Shown: positions 1 to 9,003 of the stretch, in pieces
Layout: every line of letters begins with the position of its first letter
How positions within the stretch are numbered: the first letter of the stretch is position 1
Assembly: GCA_964449285.1 (NCBI GenBank)
Contig: CAYUZX010000003.1
Span: forward strand, 20,561 to 84,560
Length of the DNA stretch: 64,000 nt
Reading direction: 5' to 3'
Origin: QYOJ01 sp964449285
Lineage (GTDB): Bacteria > Bacteroidota > Bacteroidia > Bacteroidales > FEN-979
Notes under the pieces: generated by a model
Databases searched by the model: none
Told to the model about the DNA's origin: nothing
Seen by the model: only the letters and a program-made list of their open reading frames with translations
Position numbers and translations under genes: made by a program

Positions 1-631
1 CTACCCCTCCACACTGGGTTGGAAAGCCAGTGTAAAATGAACTTCCGATATAGAATCCCTCCATCCCCGTGTCATGGATGTAATTATCATGAAGGGAAAC
101 ATTCCGCATCGTATATTTATCCCGGGTGGATTTGAACTCGCAATCTGGGTCACTTTTACAAAAGACCCCGGCAAAAAGCGTGTTGGAGATCTCGATCCCT
201 TCAACTTCAATGTCTGTACTCAGCCCTTCAATACTCATCCCAGCTCCGGTATCGATATCGTGGACATTGATGCCATAGGGGAAAGATCCGACGCCTTTCC
301 CTGAGAGTTTAATATACGAACAGGAATCGATTTTAATGCCATAGTAAAACTGGCTGATTTCAACAACTCCGAGGATATTGATGACCACAATGGGCTCTTC
401 TGGTGTGCCGTGGAGATAGACGATCCGAAGGTAGGATTTCTGTCCGGGTAACAAACAGATTGTATCCCCGGGTTGAACCCCGGAGGCGTTGTAACGACCG
501 TCAATGTTGCTTTCTGATGGAGGGATCAGCAATCCGCAGTTTGGTGTTTGTCCTGTAACTGAATGGAATGAGAGAATAGACAACCCTAACATTGGAATCA
601 GCAGGATGATATTTTTTAATCGGATTTTCAT
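1..631 (-). CDS. Secreted parallel beta-helix-type protein, N-terminal part (cut by window edge)
   Basis: An open frame starts at the ATG at 629-631 and runs off the left edge without a stop, giving about 210 residues. It opens with a signal peptide (charged MKIRLKN, hydrophobic core, VTGQT cleavage-like end). The body has motifs typical of right-handed beta-helix proteins: short beta repeats such as YYGIKIDSC, YIKLSGKG, YGINVHDI, VEGIEISN and NVSLHDNYIHDTGMEGFYIG. I infer a secreted or surface protein acting on, or bound to, polysaccharide, which fits its place at the end of an exopolysaccharide locus. The function of the missing C-terminus (lyase, sorting domain or other) cannot be seen. 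It lies 18 bases downstream of the glycosyltransferase at 650-1831 and is probably co-transcribed with it. Confidence 0.75.
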   Translation of the reverse strand, partial: MKIRLKNIILLIPMLGLSILSFHSVTGQTPNCGLLIPPSESNIDGRYNASGVQPGDTICLLPGQKSYLRIVYLHGTPEEPIVVINILGVVEISQFYYGIKIDSCSYIKLSGKGVGSFPYGINVHDIDTGAGMSIEGLSTDIEVEGIEISNTLFAGVFCKSDPDCEFKSTRDKYTMRNVSLHDNYIHDTGMEGFYIGSSFYTGFPTQCGGV

Positions 632-649
632 AATCTCAGTTTTTATCAA

Positions 650-1831
650 TTATCCCCGTTTTGCCCGTTCCCAATTCACTGATTGTTGCCTTTTAATGTA
701 TCTGAAGAATCCAAGATATACCGCCAGATTCATAATGAAAAAGTAGAATGGGATATAGAGTAGCTTAATTTTTATATTTCTGTCTTCCAACAGCCACCCG
801 GCAAGGGCAGCAACATAGAACACAAGCTGACCCCAGAAGAGATAGGGATAAATGCTTCCGAAGTGAAAGAACCCGGAGTGCATGACCAGGAAAAAATTGC
901 AAACCAGGATGATAAGAAGCCCGATAGGAGCTAGCGTCCAACGTAATACACGGTGAGATATGTATTGGAACGAGAGGAGGCCGTAACGGAATGGGTTGAG
1001 CAGCTCTTTTAGCCGGACTATAGACTGGATTCCACCAGCAGAGATCCGGATCTTGCGTTTCAGCTCTTCCCTGACATTGGCTGAAGGGCTCTCAAGGGCA
1101 TAGGCTTCAGGATCGTATTGGATCTTGTATCCCTGCTCGGCAATACGCAGCGAAATGATAAAATCGTCCAGAAGCGTGTCGGGTTCAACCGGTTCGTGTA
1201 GCTCAGTACGCACTGCAAACAGCTCTCCTGCAGCGCCAACAACACTATTGAGCTCTGCATCCCACTTTTTAAGGGTGCTCTCATATTTCCAATAAATGCC
1301 TTCTGTGGCAGCTGTTGAACCAGTGATGGCAACCCGCTTTTCTCCCGACACACAACCTACCATTGGATCCTTGAAAAGGTTTACGATCCTGCGGATTGAC
1401 TCCTTTCCCAACATGGTGTTGCCATCAGAAAAGATGACGATCGGGGTTTTCACAAACTCCATTCCACGGTTCATAGCAGCAATTTTTCCGGCTCTCTGCG
1501 GCTTGTGATAGACCTCCACACCTTGAAGCTTTCTTAGAAGGTCTGGAGTCCCATCATCGGAACCATCTGTTACCCAGATCTGATGAACCTTTCCCTTCGG
1601 ATAATCGAGAGATCTTGAATTTTCTACTTTTTTATCCAGGAAATCCTTTTCATTGTATGCAGCGACAAACAGGGTAACCTCAGGTTCATATACCTCCTCC
1701 GTTGAAGGTTTGTCTTTCCCTTTAAACAATCGTTTCATATGGATCAGGAAAAAAAGTAAGATACCATAACCCAGATAAGCATAGAAGATGATGAAAAGAA
1801 AAACCCAGAAAATAATTTCCAGAGTCAGCAT
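650..1831 (-). CDS. Membrane-bound family 2 glycosyltransferase
   Basis: A 393-residue GT2 enzyme of the processive or cellulose-synthase-like topology. There is one N-terminal membrane segment (residues 4-30), a cytoplasmic GT-A domain (about 50-280) and three hydrophobic segments at the C-terminus. Visible motifs are VAAYNE, WVTDGSDDGT for nucleotide binding, SDGNT where most families have DxD, and LLDDF as the likely catalytic acid. The KRKIRIS stretch takes the place of the usual QxxRW. It probably adds a sugar from a nucleotide-sugar donor to a lipid-linked exopolysaccharide precursor at the inner membrane. It is followed by the beta-helix protein and preceded by the acetyltransferase at 1847-2464, in one minus-strand run. 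Sugar specificity cannot be read from the sequence. Confidence 0.88.
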   Translation of the reverse strand: MLTLEIIFWVFLFIIFYAYLGYGILLFFLIHMKRLFKGKDKPSTEEVYEPEVTLFVAAYNEKDFLDKKVENSRSLDYPKGKVHQIWVTDGSDDGTPDLLRKLQGVEVYHKPQRAGKIAAMNRGMEFVKTPIVIFSDGNTMLGKESIRRIVNLFKDPMVGCVSGEKRVAITGSTAATEGIYWKYESTLKKWDAELNSVVGAAGELFAVRTELHEPVEPDTLLDDFIISLRIAEQGYKIQYDPEAYALESPSANVREELKRKIRISAGGIQSIVRLKELLNPFRYGLLSFQYISHRVLRWTLAPIGLLIILVCNFFLVMHSGFFHFGSIYPYLFWGQLVFYVAALAGWLLEDRNIKIKLLYIPFYFFIMNLAVYLGFFRYIKRQQSVNWERAKRG

Positions 1832-1846
1832 GATGGTTGATTTTTG

Positions 1847-2464
1847 TTACTCCTTAAACTCCCAAATCTTAGTTTCCTTGTTGTACTTTTTCATGACTTT
1901 CGCTGGATTGCCTGCAACAACTGAATAGGCAGGGACATTCTGTCTGACAATACTTCCAGCTGCAACCACAGCATGTTTCTTTACGGTGACACCTGGCAAA
2001 ATCACACAATTGGCGCCAATCCACACCTCATCTTCCACAACAATAGGGTTGATTGATACACCCTGTTCAGAGATTGGCATTGATATATCTGTGTAATTAT
2101 GGTTTAACCCCGACATCACAATATTCTGAGCAAGCCTTACATCGTTTCCAATCGTTACCGGACCGATCAGTGTACATCCTAATCCGATCCGTGTACGGTC
2201 TCCAATATAGATATCCCCAACACCATTATTAATGGTGGTAAAATCCTCAATCGTTGAGTCGTCACCCATATAAAATTTATTAAATGGAAGAATATCCATA
2301 CGGGTCTGGCTACGAATCAGCGACTTCTTTCCTTTGTGATGGATAAAGGGATTTAATAACCATTTGACCCAGCGCCTTGGCCTGGCTTGGTTTCTTGGGA
2401 TCAGCAAATAGAGAAAAAGCGCTTTTAATTTTGGATTGGCTTTGATTTTTTCAATTGTGCTCAT
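1847..2464 (-). CDS. Hexapeptide-repeat O-acetyltransferase (WcaF/maltose acetyltransferase type)
   Basis: A 205-residue left-handed beta-helix acyltransferase. Imperfect hexapeptide repeats run from about residue 70 to 190 (IYIGDRTRIGLGCTLIGPVT, VWIGANCVILPGV, VAAGSIV). The conserved loop with NHNYTD supplies the catalytic histidine, and the family ending VVAGNPAKVMKKY is present. Enzymes of this type transfer acetyl groups from acetyl-CoA to sugar hydroxyls. I infer that it acetylates a residue of the exopolysaccharide made by this locus. It lacks membrane segments, so it is cytosolic. It sits 15 bases from the following glycosyltransferase and 26 bases from the preceding gene, consistent with one operon. 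Confidence 0.87.
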   Translation of the reverse strand: MSTIEKIKANPKLKALFLYLLIPRNQARPRRWVKWLLNPFIHHKGKKSLIRSQTRMDILPFNKFYMGDDSTIEDFTTINNGVGDIYIGDRTRIGLGCTLIGPVTIGNDVRLAQNIVMSGLNHNYTDISMPISEQGVSINPIVVEDEVWIGANCVILPGVTVKKHAVVAAGSIVRQNVPAYSVVAGNPAKVMKKYNKETKIWEFKE

Positions 2465-2490
2465 AAACTAATGATTGAAACAGGTATTCC

Positions 2491-4329
2491 CTATGTTACT
2501 TTTACGCCAATGAAGTCAGAAAGTTTTATAAAAGGCTTGTTATTTATAAACTGATCCCACCAGATAGCAAGAATAAGTAAAGAAAAGACTTGAAAACAGC
2601 GAAACTGATAGTACCAGAACCAAATTTTCTGATCCATGATTTCACAGGAAAACTGATTGAAATATTGTTCCAGCATTTTCTTGTTTAGAAGTGATTTGGT
2701 CATGTCAGATCTGATAATATAATCGAAGATATGCTTCCTTCTCGACTCATTTTGGAAAAAGAGAATCATGGGGGCGAACCCACCCTGCTTTTTCCTCCCC
2801 ACAACTTGAAGTGGTAGTTTCCCCTTGATGCTTTCTTTATAAATGTACTTACTGACACCTTTTCCCTGGAGAATTTCACACAGTGAGCCATGCAAGCGGA
2901 GTGAGATTGGGAGTTGGGTGATAAATCGGTAGATATCCATATCCAGGAGGGGAAATGCAACTGAATTGCCATAGACTCTGGAACTACAGGCCGCTTTGTT
3001 AATGATTATTTCATTAGTTTGTTGCTGTAAATCAATGAAGTACGTTTTTCCGAGATATAAATCGTTGAAGCCTTTAAAGGGAAAACTGTTGTGATACATG
3101 GATGCATCAGCAGAAGTTCTTTCTGGTTCCTGCAGCAGGAGACGTTGTTCGATGGGCTTAAAACCGAATCTGTCACTGTTTAATATGTTCAGAATCTTGT
3201 CATTGTGATACAGAAATTTAAATAATATGTTCTCTGGTAAAAAAGGCTTGTTTTTAAAAATGGCGTTAAAGCCTTTCTGTAAAAAGCTGAGACCTGTTTT
3301 TCCGGATACAAAGTGAAACGCCAGATCTCTATCCGCTGTGCCAAAAAGTTGGTCATTCCCTTCACCGCAAAGGGTTGTTGGAACGGGGTGTTTGCTGACC
3401 AGCAGCTTCATCAAGCAGAGATTCACCATCAGTCCGCTCTCCTGGAATGGCTCGGTGAAGCCCTTTACGATCTCAGGAAGGTACTCGATCTCATGACCAT
3501 CGATTTCATATTCGTAGTGATCCGTTTCATACTGTCTGGCAATCAGGCGTGAATAGGGAAGCTCACTCCATGGATTACCCTTAAATCCAACGGAAAAGGA
3601 TTTAATTTTACCTTGGTGGATGTCCCTGAGACGTGCCAGATTACCTCCTGAGTCATATCCGCCACTAAGTAGAACCCCAACCTCACTGGCACCAATGATA
3701 CTTCGCCGGATAGCATTCTTGTGTAACTGAGTGTAGTGATCAACAGCCTCATGTTCAGAAATGTTGAGGTTCCCGAGAGAGGTTGTGAAATCACTAAATG
3801 GAAACGCATTGGTGAGGGAGCAATTCCCCTCTCTACAAGCCAGGTAATAACCCGGAGGAATCTTTGAAATCCCATCAAATGCTGTATGGGGTGAGGGGAT
3901 ATATCCGTGTTCCAGATAGAATGATATAGATCGCAGATCAGGTTGCAGGCTGGAGTGCAACGTTTCCCTTAACCCATCGATGTGGTTAGAAAAGTGGGTT
4001 TGAGAATAATAAACAGGTAATCCACCTCCGTTTTTATCCCGGAAGAGGATTATGGTGGAGGGAGTATAGTAGATACCTGTAATATTCCCATCAAGATGAG
4101 GGAGAATTTCTTCAACCGGATGTTTGAGGAAGATATCAAGGAGAGGTGTTGTACCTTGAGAATCCATATTGAATATTTTGCACATAGTGTTCATATTCAA
4201 TATATTACCACTAATAATCAACCCCGATGCACCTTTGAAAACATGTTTGCAGGATGGATCAACAAACAGGTTTGGGACACGAGCAAACTGGCTACCTTCC
4301 GCGAAGCTACCTTGAAAGCAGATACTCAT
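2491..4329 (-). CDS. Asparagine-synthase-like amidotransferase lacking the N-terminal nucleophile
   Basis: A 612-residue protein. Its C-terminal part is an asparagine synthase domain with the ATP-pyrophosphatase loop SGGYDS at residues 222-227 and downstream GEGNDQLFG. The N-terminal part keeps the shape of a class II glutaminase domain (FRDKNGG, ISKIPPGYYL). The chain begins MSIC rather than MC, so there is no Cys2 to hydrolyse glutamine. I infer that it uses free ammonia or another amine, or ligates an amine to a sugar acid or peptide, as many asparagine-synthase-like proteins in polysaccharide and peptide clusters do. No other in-frame start offers an N-terminal Cys. It lies inside the exopolysaccharide run, 26 bases from the acetyltransferase gene. 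Confidence 0.85.
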   Translation of the reverse strand: MSICFQGSFAEGSQFARVPNLFVDPSCKHVFKGASGLIISGNILNMNTMCKIFNMDSQGTTPLLDIFLKHPVEEILPHLDGNITGIYYTPSTIILFRDKNGGGLPVYYSQTHFSNHIDGLRETLHSSLQPDLRSISFYLEHGYIPSPHTAFDGISKIPPGYYLACREGNCSLTNAFPFSDFTTSLGNLNISEHEAVDHYTQLHKNAIRRSIIGASEVGVLLSGGYDSGGNLARLRDIHQGKIKSFSVGFKGNPWSELPYSRLIARQYETDHYEYEIDGHEIEYLPEIVKGFTEPFQESGLMVNLCLMKLLVSKHPVPTTLCGEGNDQLFGTADRDLAFHFVSGKTGLSFLQKGFNAIFKNKPFLPENILFKFLYHNDKILNILNSDRFGFKPIEQRLLLQEPERTSADASMYHNSFPFKGFNDLYLGKTYFIDLQQQTNEIIINKAACSSRVYGNSVAFPLLDMDIYRFITQLPISLRLHGSLCEILQGKGVSKYIYKESIKGKLPLQVVGRKKQGGFAPMILFFQNESRRKHIFDYIIRSDMTKSLLNKKMLEQYFNQFSCEIMDQKIWFWYYQFRCFQVFSLLILAIWWDQFINNKPFIKLSDFIGVKVT

Positions 4330-4366
4330 AGAAGTTACTTCATTAAAAGATTATTATGACTGAATG

Positions 4367-5575
4367 TCAGATAGATATGGTTCTATCGAGCGCTTTCCCA
4401 ATCTCGACTACGTTATTTTCCCAAGTGTGAGCCCGTGAAAATAACTCCCGTTCCTTGATTCTTTCAGGTGTATCAGCCGCCAGTTCTTTCTGGATCATCT
4501 CCACATAATCTTCTGCTGTTGTGGCTAGGGAAACATGATCGGCAAAGACCGACATTGCTTCGGTTTTAGTAGCCACAACCGGTTTCCCCATCGCCAGATA
4601 TTCATCAATCTTACGGGGGTAGTTGCCAATGGTGACTTCGTTCAAGATCTGCGGGTTGAGCGCTACATTGAAATTGGCCAGGTAAAACGGAAGTTCAGGT
4701 TCAGTTTTATTCCCGAGGAAATAGACGTTTTTTAGCTGGTGCAGGTCACTGGCCTTGAAGTTTTCATCTTCAGGACCAACCAGAACCATGTTCCAGCCAG
4801 GACGCTCTTTTGCAATGTGAAGCAGCACACTGATATCCAGACGAAGCGTCTTCAGCGCTCCAATGTACCCGATGATGGGTTTTTTCTGATCGATTATCGG
4901 TTGCATGTCATCCGGAATTCTGTCAATTAGCTTATAGTCGAAAAGGGAGACATCGCAACCCTGACCGACATAATAGGAGTGCGGATTGAAGGCTTCTGCC
5001 AACTTGGCCAGGTATGTAGAGTTTGCAACCACTACATCAGCATTTTTCATCATGGCTGCTTCGACACGAATCCCCTGGGTTTTCCAGTAATCCACGGCAA
5101 TCATATTGTCTCGTGTATAGTAGATGAAAGCACTGGCATGGAGGAACTCCTTCAGGTGAAAGCTGCGAAACATATCACTGTCGCAAAAGATGATGTAATC
5201 TTTGAAACCAAGGCGAGAAACAGCCGACAGGATTTGCTTTGCCATCCGTCGGTTATTGATCCTGTTCAGCCAGTCGAAAAATTTATCGGACCCTATTTGG
5301 TTGATTGATTCGAGGATGGTTCTTGGATAAAGGTTCCATAGGTTGGGTCCAAGTTCAATAAGATCGGGTTCAGCTCCATTCAGGATTCGTTTTCGTCTCA
5401 GGATTTTGGGATCATTTTTCCTGCGGAGCAGTGTCATCCTGTCAAGAGCCGCATTAACGTATAGGACCCGGTTATTTTTAGAAAACTCCAGGGCAATATT
5501 CTTACAATTGCTTCCAATGTCGATATCCCATGGCTGGAGACCGGTTACAATAATGTCTTTACCCTTGATAAGCAT
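4367..5575 (-). CDS. GT-B fold glycosyltransferase (TuaH-like)
   Basis: A 402-residue soluble glycosyltransferase. The N-terminal Rossmann half begins with DIIVTGLQPWD, has YVNA, and reaches the linker near residue 215. The C-terminal half has IGYIGALKT, the donor-site region MVLVGPEDE, and the family pattern KIDEYLAMGKPVVATKTEAM. This arrangement matches GT4-like enzymes related to TuaH. It transfers a sugar from an activated donor to the growing repeat unit in the cytosol. The next gene in the direction of transcription, the amidotransferase at 2491-4329, starts 37 bases on. The preceding GT4 gene ends only 6 bases upstream. Donor and acceptor cannot be predicted. Confidence 0.88.
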   Translation of the reverse strand: MLIKGKDIIVTGLQPWDIDIGSNCKNIALEFSKNNRVLYVNAALDRMTLLRRKNDPKILRRKRILNGAEPDLIELGPNLWNLYPRTILESINQIGSDKFFDWLNRINNRRMAKQILSAVSRLGFKDYIIFCDSDMFRSFHLKEFLHASAFIYYTRDNMIAVDYWKTQGIRVEAAMMKNADVVVANSTYLAKLAEAFNPHSYYVGQGCDVSLFDYKLIDRIPDDMQPIIDQKKPIIGYIGALKTLRLDISVLLHIAKERPGWNMVLVGPEDENFKASDLHQLKNVYFLGNKTEPELPFYLANFNVALNPQILNEVTIGNYPRKIDEYLAMGKPVVATKTEAMSVFADHVSLATTAEDYVEMIQKELAADTPERIKERELFSRAHTWENNVVEIGKALDRTISI

Positions 5576-5581
5576 ATGTCG

Positions 5582-6727
5582 CTAGGTTTTAGTTTCTGTT
5601 AAAACTTCCTGGTATAACCCTATGACCTGTTTTGCCATCTTCTGCCAGGAAAATTTCTGTGATTGCTGAAGCCCTTTTTCGATATGAGACTGACGGAGCT
5701 CAGGATGGGCAATCATGTCCTGGATTGCGGCCGCAATTGTCTCCGGTTGTGTGGGATCAACCAGATAAGCAGCATCACCGGCAACTTCTGGCATTGCAAA
5801 TACATTTGATGAAACTACTGGAGTATAGCAGCACATAGCTTCCAGCAACGGGATTCCGAAACTCTCCCTGAGTGACGGGTAGAGAAATACCTCTGCCATG
5901 GTATAGATAGCAGGCAGATCGTCGTTTACCACATAATCAAGGCGATGGATATAATCACGTACATCCATCCTGCCCATATGGTGCAGTAGATGGTTGATTA
6001 GCATGTCCGGATAATCCGCCAGAACCAGGGGAATCTTTTGTTCGCACGCATCCAGGAACTGGGTATAGGCAACAATCACCCTTTCGGTGTTTTTCTTAGG
6101 ATCGGTATTTCCCAGATGTAAAAGGTACCGGTCTGGCAAACCATATTCCTGCTTTACCCTGTTTCTATCCTGCTCCGATACCGGTTTGCGAAACTTCTCA
6201 CTGACCCCGTTGTGGATGACTCTCACCTTTTTCTCATCCATCTGGAAGAAATCAACAATCCTCGATTTCTCCGATTTGGAGACTGTGATGATTCTTTTTG
6301 CTTTCCTAACAAGGGGAGGAACAATGTACCGACGGTACGCATTCCCGAATCGCTGATAGAGGGAATAGCTTTTCGTGAAGAGACTAAATGTCTCCAGGAA
6401 AAATATATCATGTAGCGTAAGGACCAGCGGAGTTGGTCCAAAATTTGGGGCAGTATTGCTGGTGCAATGAATAAGTTCACACCCATAGGATTTCACTGCT
6501 TTAGGAAGGGCAATCTGCTCCCACAAGGGAAAAGGGCCTCCCTCAAGTTCAATGATTTTAACATTATCTGTCGAATCAAGGCACGTGTCGTCTCCCGGTT
6601 TTATAAATACAAAATACTCATTCTCCTTATCCATGGCCTGAATGTTCCTTATGAGTTCAAGGGCAACAAAATCCATCCCATGCTTTTTTGCCCTGAATAA
6701 TCGCTGTCCTTCAATTCCAATCCTCAT
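5582..6727 (-). CDS. Family 4 glycosyltransferase
   Basis: A 381-residue GT-B enzyme that resembles mannosyltransferases of O-antigen loci. It starts MRIGIEGQRL with the acceptor loop AKKHGMDF. The N-terminal half has LTLHDIFFLE and the helix VSKSEKSRIVDFF. The C-terminal half has LLHLGNTDPKKN, the segment YTMAEVFLYPSLRESFG and the E-x7-E signature PSLRESFGIPLLEAM, followed by CYTPVVSSNVFAMPEVAGDAA, split here between donor-binding elements. It works in the cytosol on lipid-linked intermediates. It is 6 bases from the next glycosyltransferase gene and 11 from the preceding one, so co-translation in one operon is likely. Confidence 0.9.
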   Translation of the reverse strand: MRIGIEGQRLFRAKKHGMDFVALELIRNIQAMDKENEYFVFIKPGDDTCLDSTDNVKIIELEGGPFPLWEQIALPKAVKSYGCELIHCTSNTAPNFGPTPLVLTLHDIFFLETFSLFTKSYSLYQRFGNAYRRYIVPPLVRKAKRIITVSKSEKSRIVDFFQMDEKKVRVIHNGVSEKFRKPVSEQDRNRVKQEYGLPDRYLLHLGNTDPKKNTERVIVAYTQFLDACEQKIPLVLADYPDMLINHLLHHMGRMDVRDYIHRLDYVVNDDLPAIYTMAEVFLYPSLRESFGIPLLEAMCCYTPVVSSNVFAMPEVAGDAAYLVDPTQPETIAAAIQDMIAHPELRQSHIEKGLQQSQKFSWQKMAKQVIGLYQEVLTETKT

Positions 6728-6738
6728 AGAATCACTTA

Positions 6739-7947
6739 TTATTTAGTGTTTTGCGTCTCCATTTTGGAAGCTTTATGCGCAGTGTGAATAAACCGTTTGT
6801 TAGCTCCCCGAGAACTTATCAGGGAAAAGAACATGAATATGAATCCTTTCGGAACCGCAGCCAATGCAACAAGCAGGCTTTTATTGTAAGATTTTTTTGG
6901 AATAGCAAGAAAGATCGCTAGAATCATCACAGCCGTCAGTATTAACCATGACAATGTCATCCAGGGGGGATTCCAGATAAAGGATAAGGCGGAAAAGATG
7001 GGAAGTAACCCGATAAGGAGAATTCGGGGAGGAAGAAGCATCTGGGTCGCTTTATCGAGGTAGTCGAAGTTCTGATAACGGATATAATAGGACAATGCTT
7101 TCGGAAAAAAGGAGGCGTAGTATATCTGTGCTGATAACCACCTACGCCGCTGTTTGACAAATACATCCGACTCCTGCACCTTTTCATCATAAACGAAACA
7201 CTTATCGAGGTACTCTATTTTCACTCCATCTTTGGTCATAATCAGTTCAATCTCTTTGTCAAAACCTCCAATAGCGTTTACAGTCGACATCATGTTCTTA
7301 AAGAAATCGTACTGAAACGCCATACCGGAACCGGCTAGCCCTGATGAAACTCCCAGCCGTTTATGTCCTTTGCGGAATATACTGTTGGAAATTTCTTCAC
7401 TGATGGAGTCGAGGATGGCAAAGGCGGTATCTTTATTTTTTGCAACCCGGTGTCCCTGGACGGCAATATACCCATTGTTAAACGACTGGTTGATCCGGGT
7501 CAGGAAATCAGTCGCCATGATGTTATCTGCATCCAGGATCAAAGCGATATCATACAGGCCGCCTGGAAGCGTCGCCATAGCTTTATTGAGAGCTTTTGCT
7601 TTCGTGCTTTTATCGAAGGAGACTTCAATGAGAGTAATCGGCATAGTGGAGAGTTTCTCCAGAGTTTCCTTAGAAAAGGAATCTGCTATGATGATAACAT
7701 CAAAAAGCTCCTTCGGATAATCTTGGTTGAAAGCCTCCTTCGCAGTCTCTAAGATAACAGCATCTTCTTTATACCCGGGGACCATAACAGCAATCCTGTT
7801 TTGCTTCACAAGTGTTGAAGACTTTGGTAAATAGGGGAAAACCGAAGCTACGGCAAAGACGAAAATATAGATGGTGCCGAAAGCAAGATAAACCATGATA
7901 AGCAGCTGAACTACGATCAATATATAATAGAGGATGGTCTCGATCAT
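6739..7947 (-). CDS. Membrane family 2 glycosyltransferase with QxxRW motif
   Basis: The ATG at 7945-7947 is preferred over the upstream in-frame ATG at 7998 because it begins directly at the first membrane helix (MIETILYYILIVVQLL). This gives 402 residues. The GT-A domain shows MVPGYKEDAV, VIIIADS, the metal-binding LDADNIMATDFL, and QRRRWLSAQ, which fits the QxxRW signature of processive enzymes. Three hydrophobic segments follow. The usual TED motif region reads DKEIELI. It is a bitopic or polytopic inner-membrane enzyme that probably elongates a glycan chain or adds a branch. It stands between the GT4 gene and the first of three tandem GT2 genes. Confidence 0.86.
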   Translation of the reverse strand: MIETILYYILIVVQLLIMVYLAFGTIYIFVFAVASVFPYLPKSSTLVKQNRIAVMVPGYKEDAVILETAKEAFNQDYPKELFDVIIIADSFSKETLEKLSTMPITLIEVSFDKSTKAKALNKAMATLPGGLYDIALILDADNIMATDFLTRINQSFNNGYIAVQGHRVAKNKDTAFAILDSISEEISNSIFRKGHKRLGVSSGLAGSGMAFQYDFFKNMMSTVNAIGGFDKEIELIMTKDGVKIEYLDKCFVYDEKVQESDVFVKQRRRWLSAQIYYASFFPKALSYYIRYQNFDYLDKATQMLLPPRILLIGLLPIFSALSFIWNPPWMTLSWLILTAVMILAIFLAIPKKSYNKSLLVALAAVPKGFIFMFFSLISSRGANKRFIHTAHKASKMETQNTK

Positions 7948-8003
7948 AATGGTCCCAATCTGTTGTTGATGTTTCTTGTCATATGCAAATATAGTCAACT
8001 TTG

Positions 8004-8960
8004 TTAGGTTTCCTCACCATATTCATCCATGGAAGGGCTCGAATGGATGGATGTGTCGGAAAGAGTCTTGATTTGCCAGCCGATCGCCTTCATGTAAGCA
8101 ACAAAGAGGTCGAACCGGCGCTGAAAAAGAAATTTCAATGAATTTTTCGGAATGGAAAAAAATACCTGAAACAACACGGCAACAATACCTTTGAAACCAC
8201 TCACATTTCTCCTCATGTAAAGCATACGGCTGCGATTCAGGTAATATGTTTTTTGAGGACTGTGCTTGCCAGTGGAGATTGACTCCTTGTGAAGGATCTC
8301 GGAATTGTGGACGTACCAAATCTTGTAGCCGGCTTTCCTGATCCGGTATCCCAGGTCTAGCTCTTCATAGTAGAGGAAATATGTTGTACACATGAGGCCA
8401 ACCTTTTCCAGAACTTTGCGCGAGATCATCATAGCTGCTCCATGGGAATAGGCAGTGATAATATCTTCTTCAAACTGTCCCTCATCCATCTTGTAAAGAG
8501 CACGGGAGTAACTTCGGCCAGTATAGGGGTTGATCTCCGTGATACCTGTATACTGAAGCATCCCAGGGTGGAAAAAGAGCTTTATTTTCGGACTCACCGC
8601 ACCAATCATTGGATCCGATTCCATCTTTGCGACCAATGGTTCGAGGAATCCCTGGGGAACGATGGTGTCGTTGTTGAGCAGGAGAATATATTTCCCTTTA
8701 GATTTAATGATCCCCAGGTTGTTTGCGCCTGCAAACCCGAGATTTTTACCGGTTTCAAAATAGGTAATCTGCGGATATTGCTCCTTAATTATACCGGGAC
8801 TGTCATCCGGAGATCCATTATCAATGACAACCACCTCGATGTTTGGGTAAGATATTTGAAACAGTGATTCCAGCATCTGACAGGTAACATCAGAATGGTT
8901 ATAGTTGACCGTGATGATTGATACAAGCGGATATGATGCTGTGAATGATACTGGCTCCAT
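8004..8960 (-). CDS. Family 2 glycosyltransferase, tandem paralogue 1 (rhamnosyltransferase-like)
   Basis: A 318-residue GT2 enzyme of the rhamnosyltransferase (WbbL) type. Motifs are SIITVNYNHSD, VVIDNGSPDD, NLGFAGANNLGI, LLLNNDTIVP as DxD equivalent, and YEELDLGYRIRKAGY with the catalytic-base region. The C-terminal segment IPKNSLKFLFQRR may bind the membrane surface. It is strongly alike in sequence and length to the two genes upstream (9004-9939 and 9933-10868), pointing to local duplication. It is cytosolic or peripheral and is predicted to add one sugar to the repeat unit. The three copies probably add successive or alternative residues. Confidence 0.9.
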   Translation of the reverse strand: MEPVSFTASYPLVSIITVNYNHSDVTCQMLESLFQISYPNIEVVVIDNGSPDDSPGIIKEQYPQITYFETGKNLGFAGANNLGIIKSKGKYILLLNNDTIVPQGFLEPLVAKMESDPMIGAVSPKIKLFFHPGMLQYTGITEINPYTGRSYSRALYKMDEGQFEEDIITAYSHGAAMMISRKVLEKVGLMCTTYFLYYEELDLGYRIRKAGYKIWYVHNSEILHKESISTGKHSPQKTYYLNRSRMLYMRRNVSGFKGIVAVLFQVFFSIPKNSLKFLFQRRFDLFVAYMKAIGWQIKTLSDTSIHSSPSMDEYGEET

Positions 8961-9003
8961 ACCTATTTGGGATTTGATTGTTGGATTTTATCTTGTAATT
9001 TCA

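Noticed and set aside
4096..4359. An 87-codon plus-strand frame over the asparagine-synthase-like gene
   Set aside because: It is the mirror of a well-supported minus-strand gene and shows no protein-like features.
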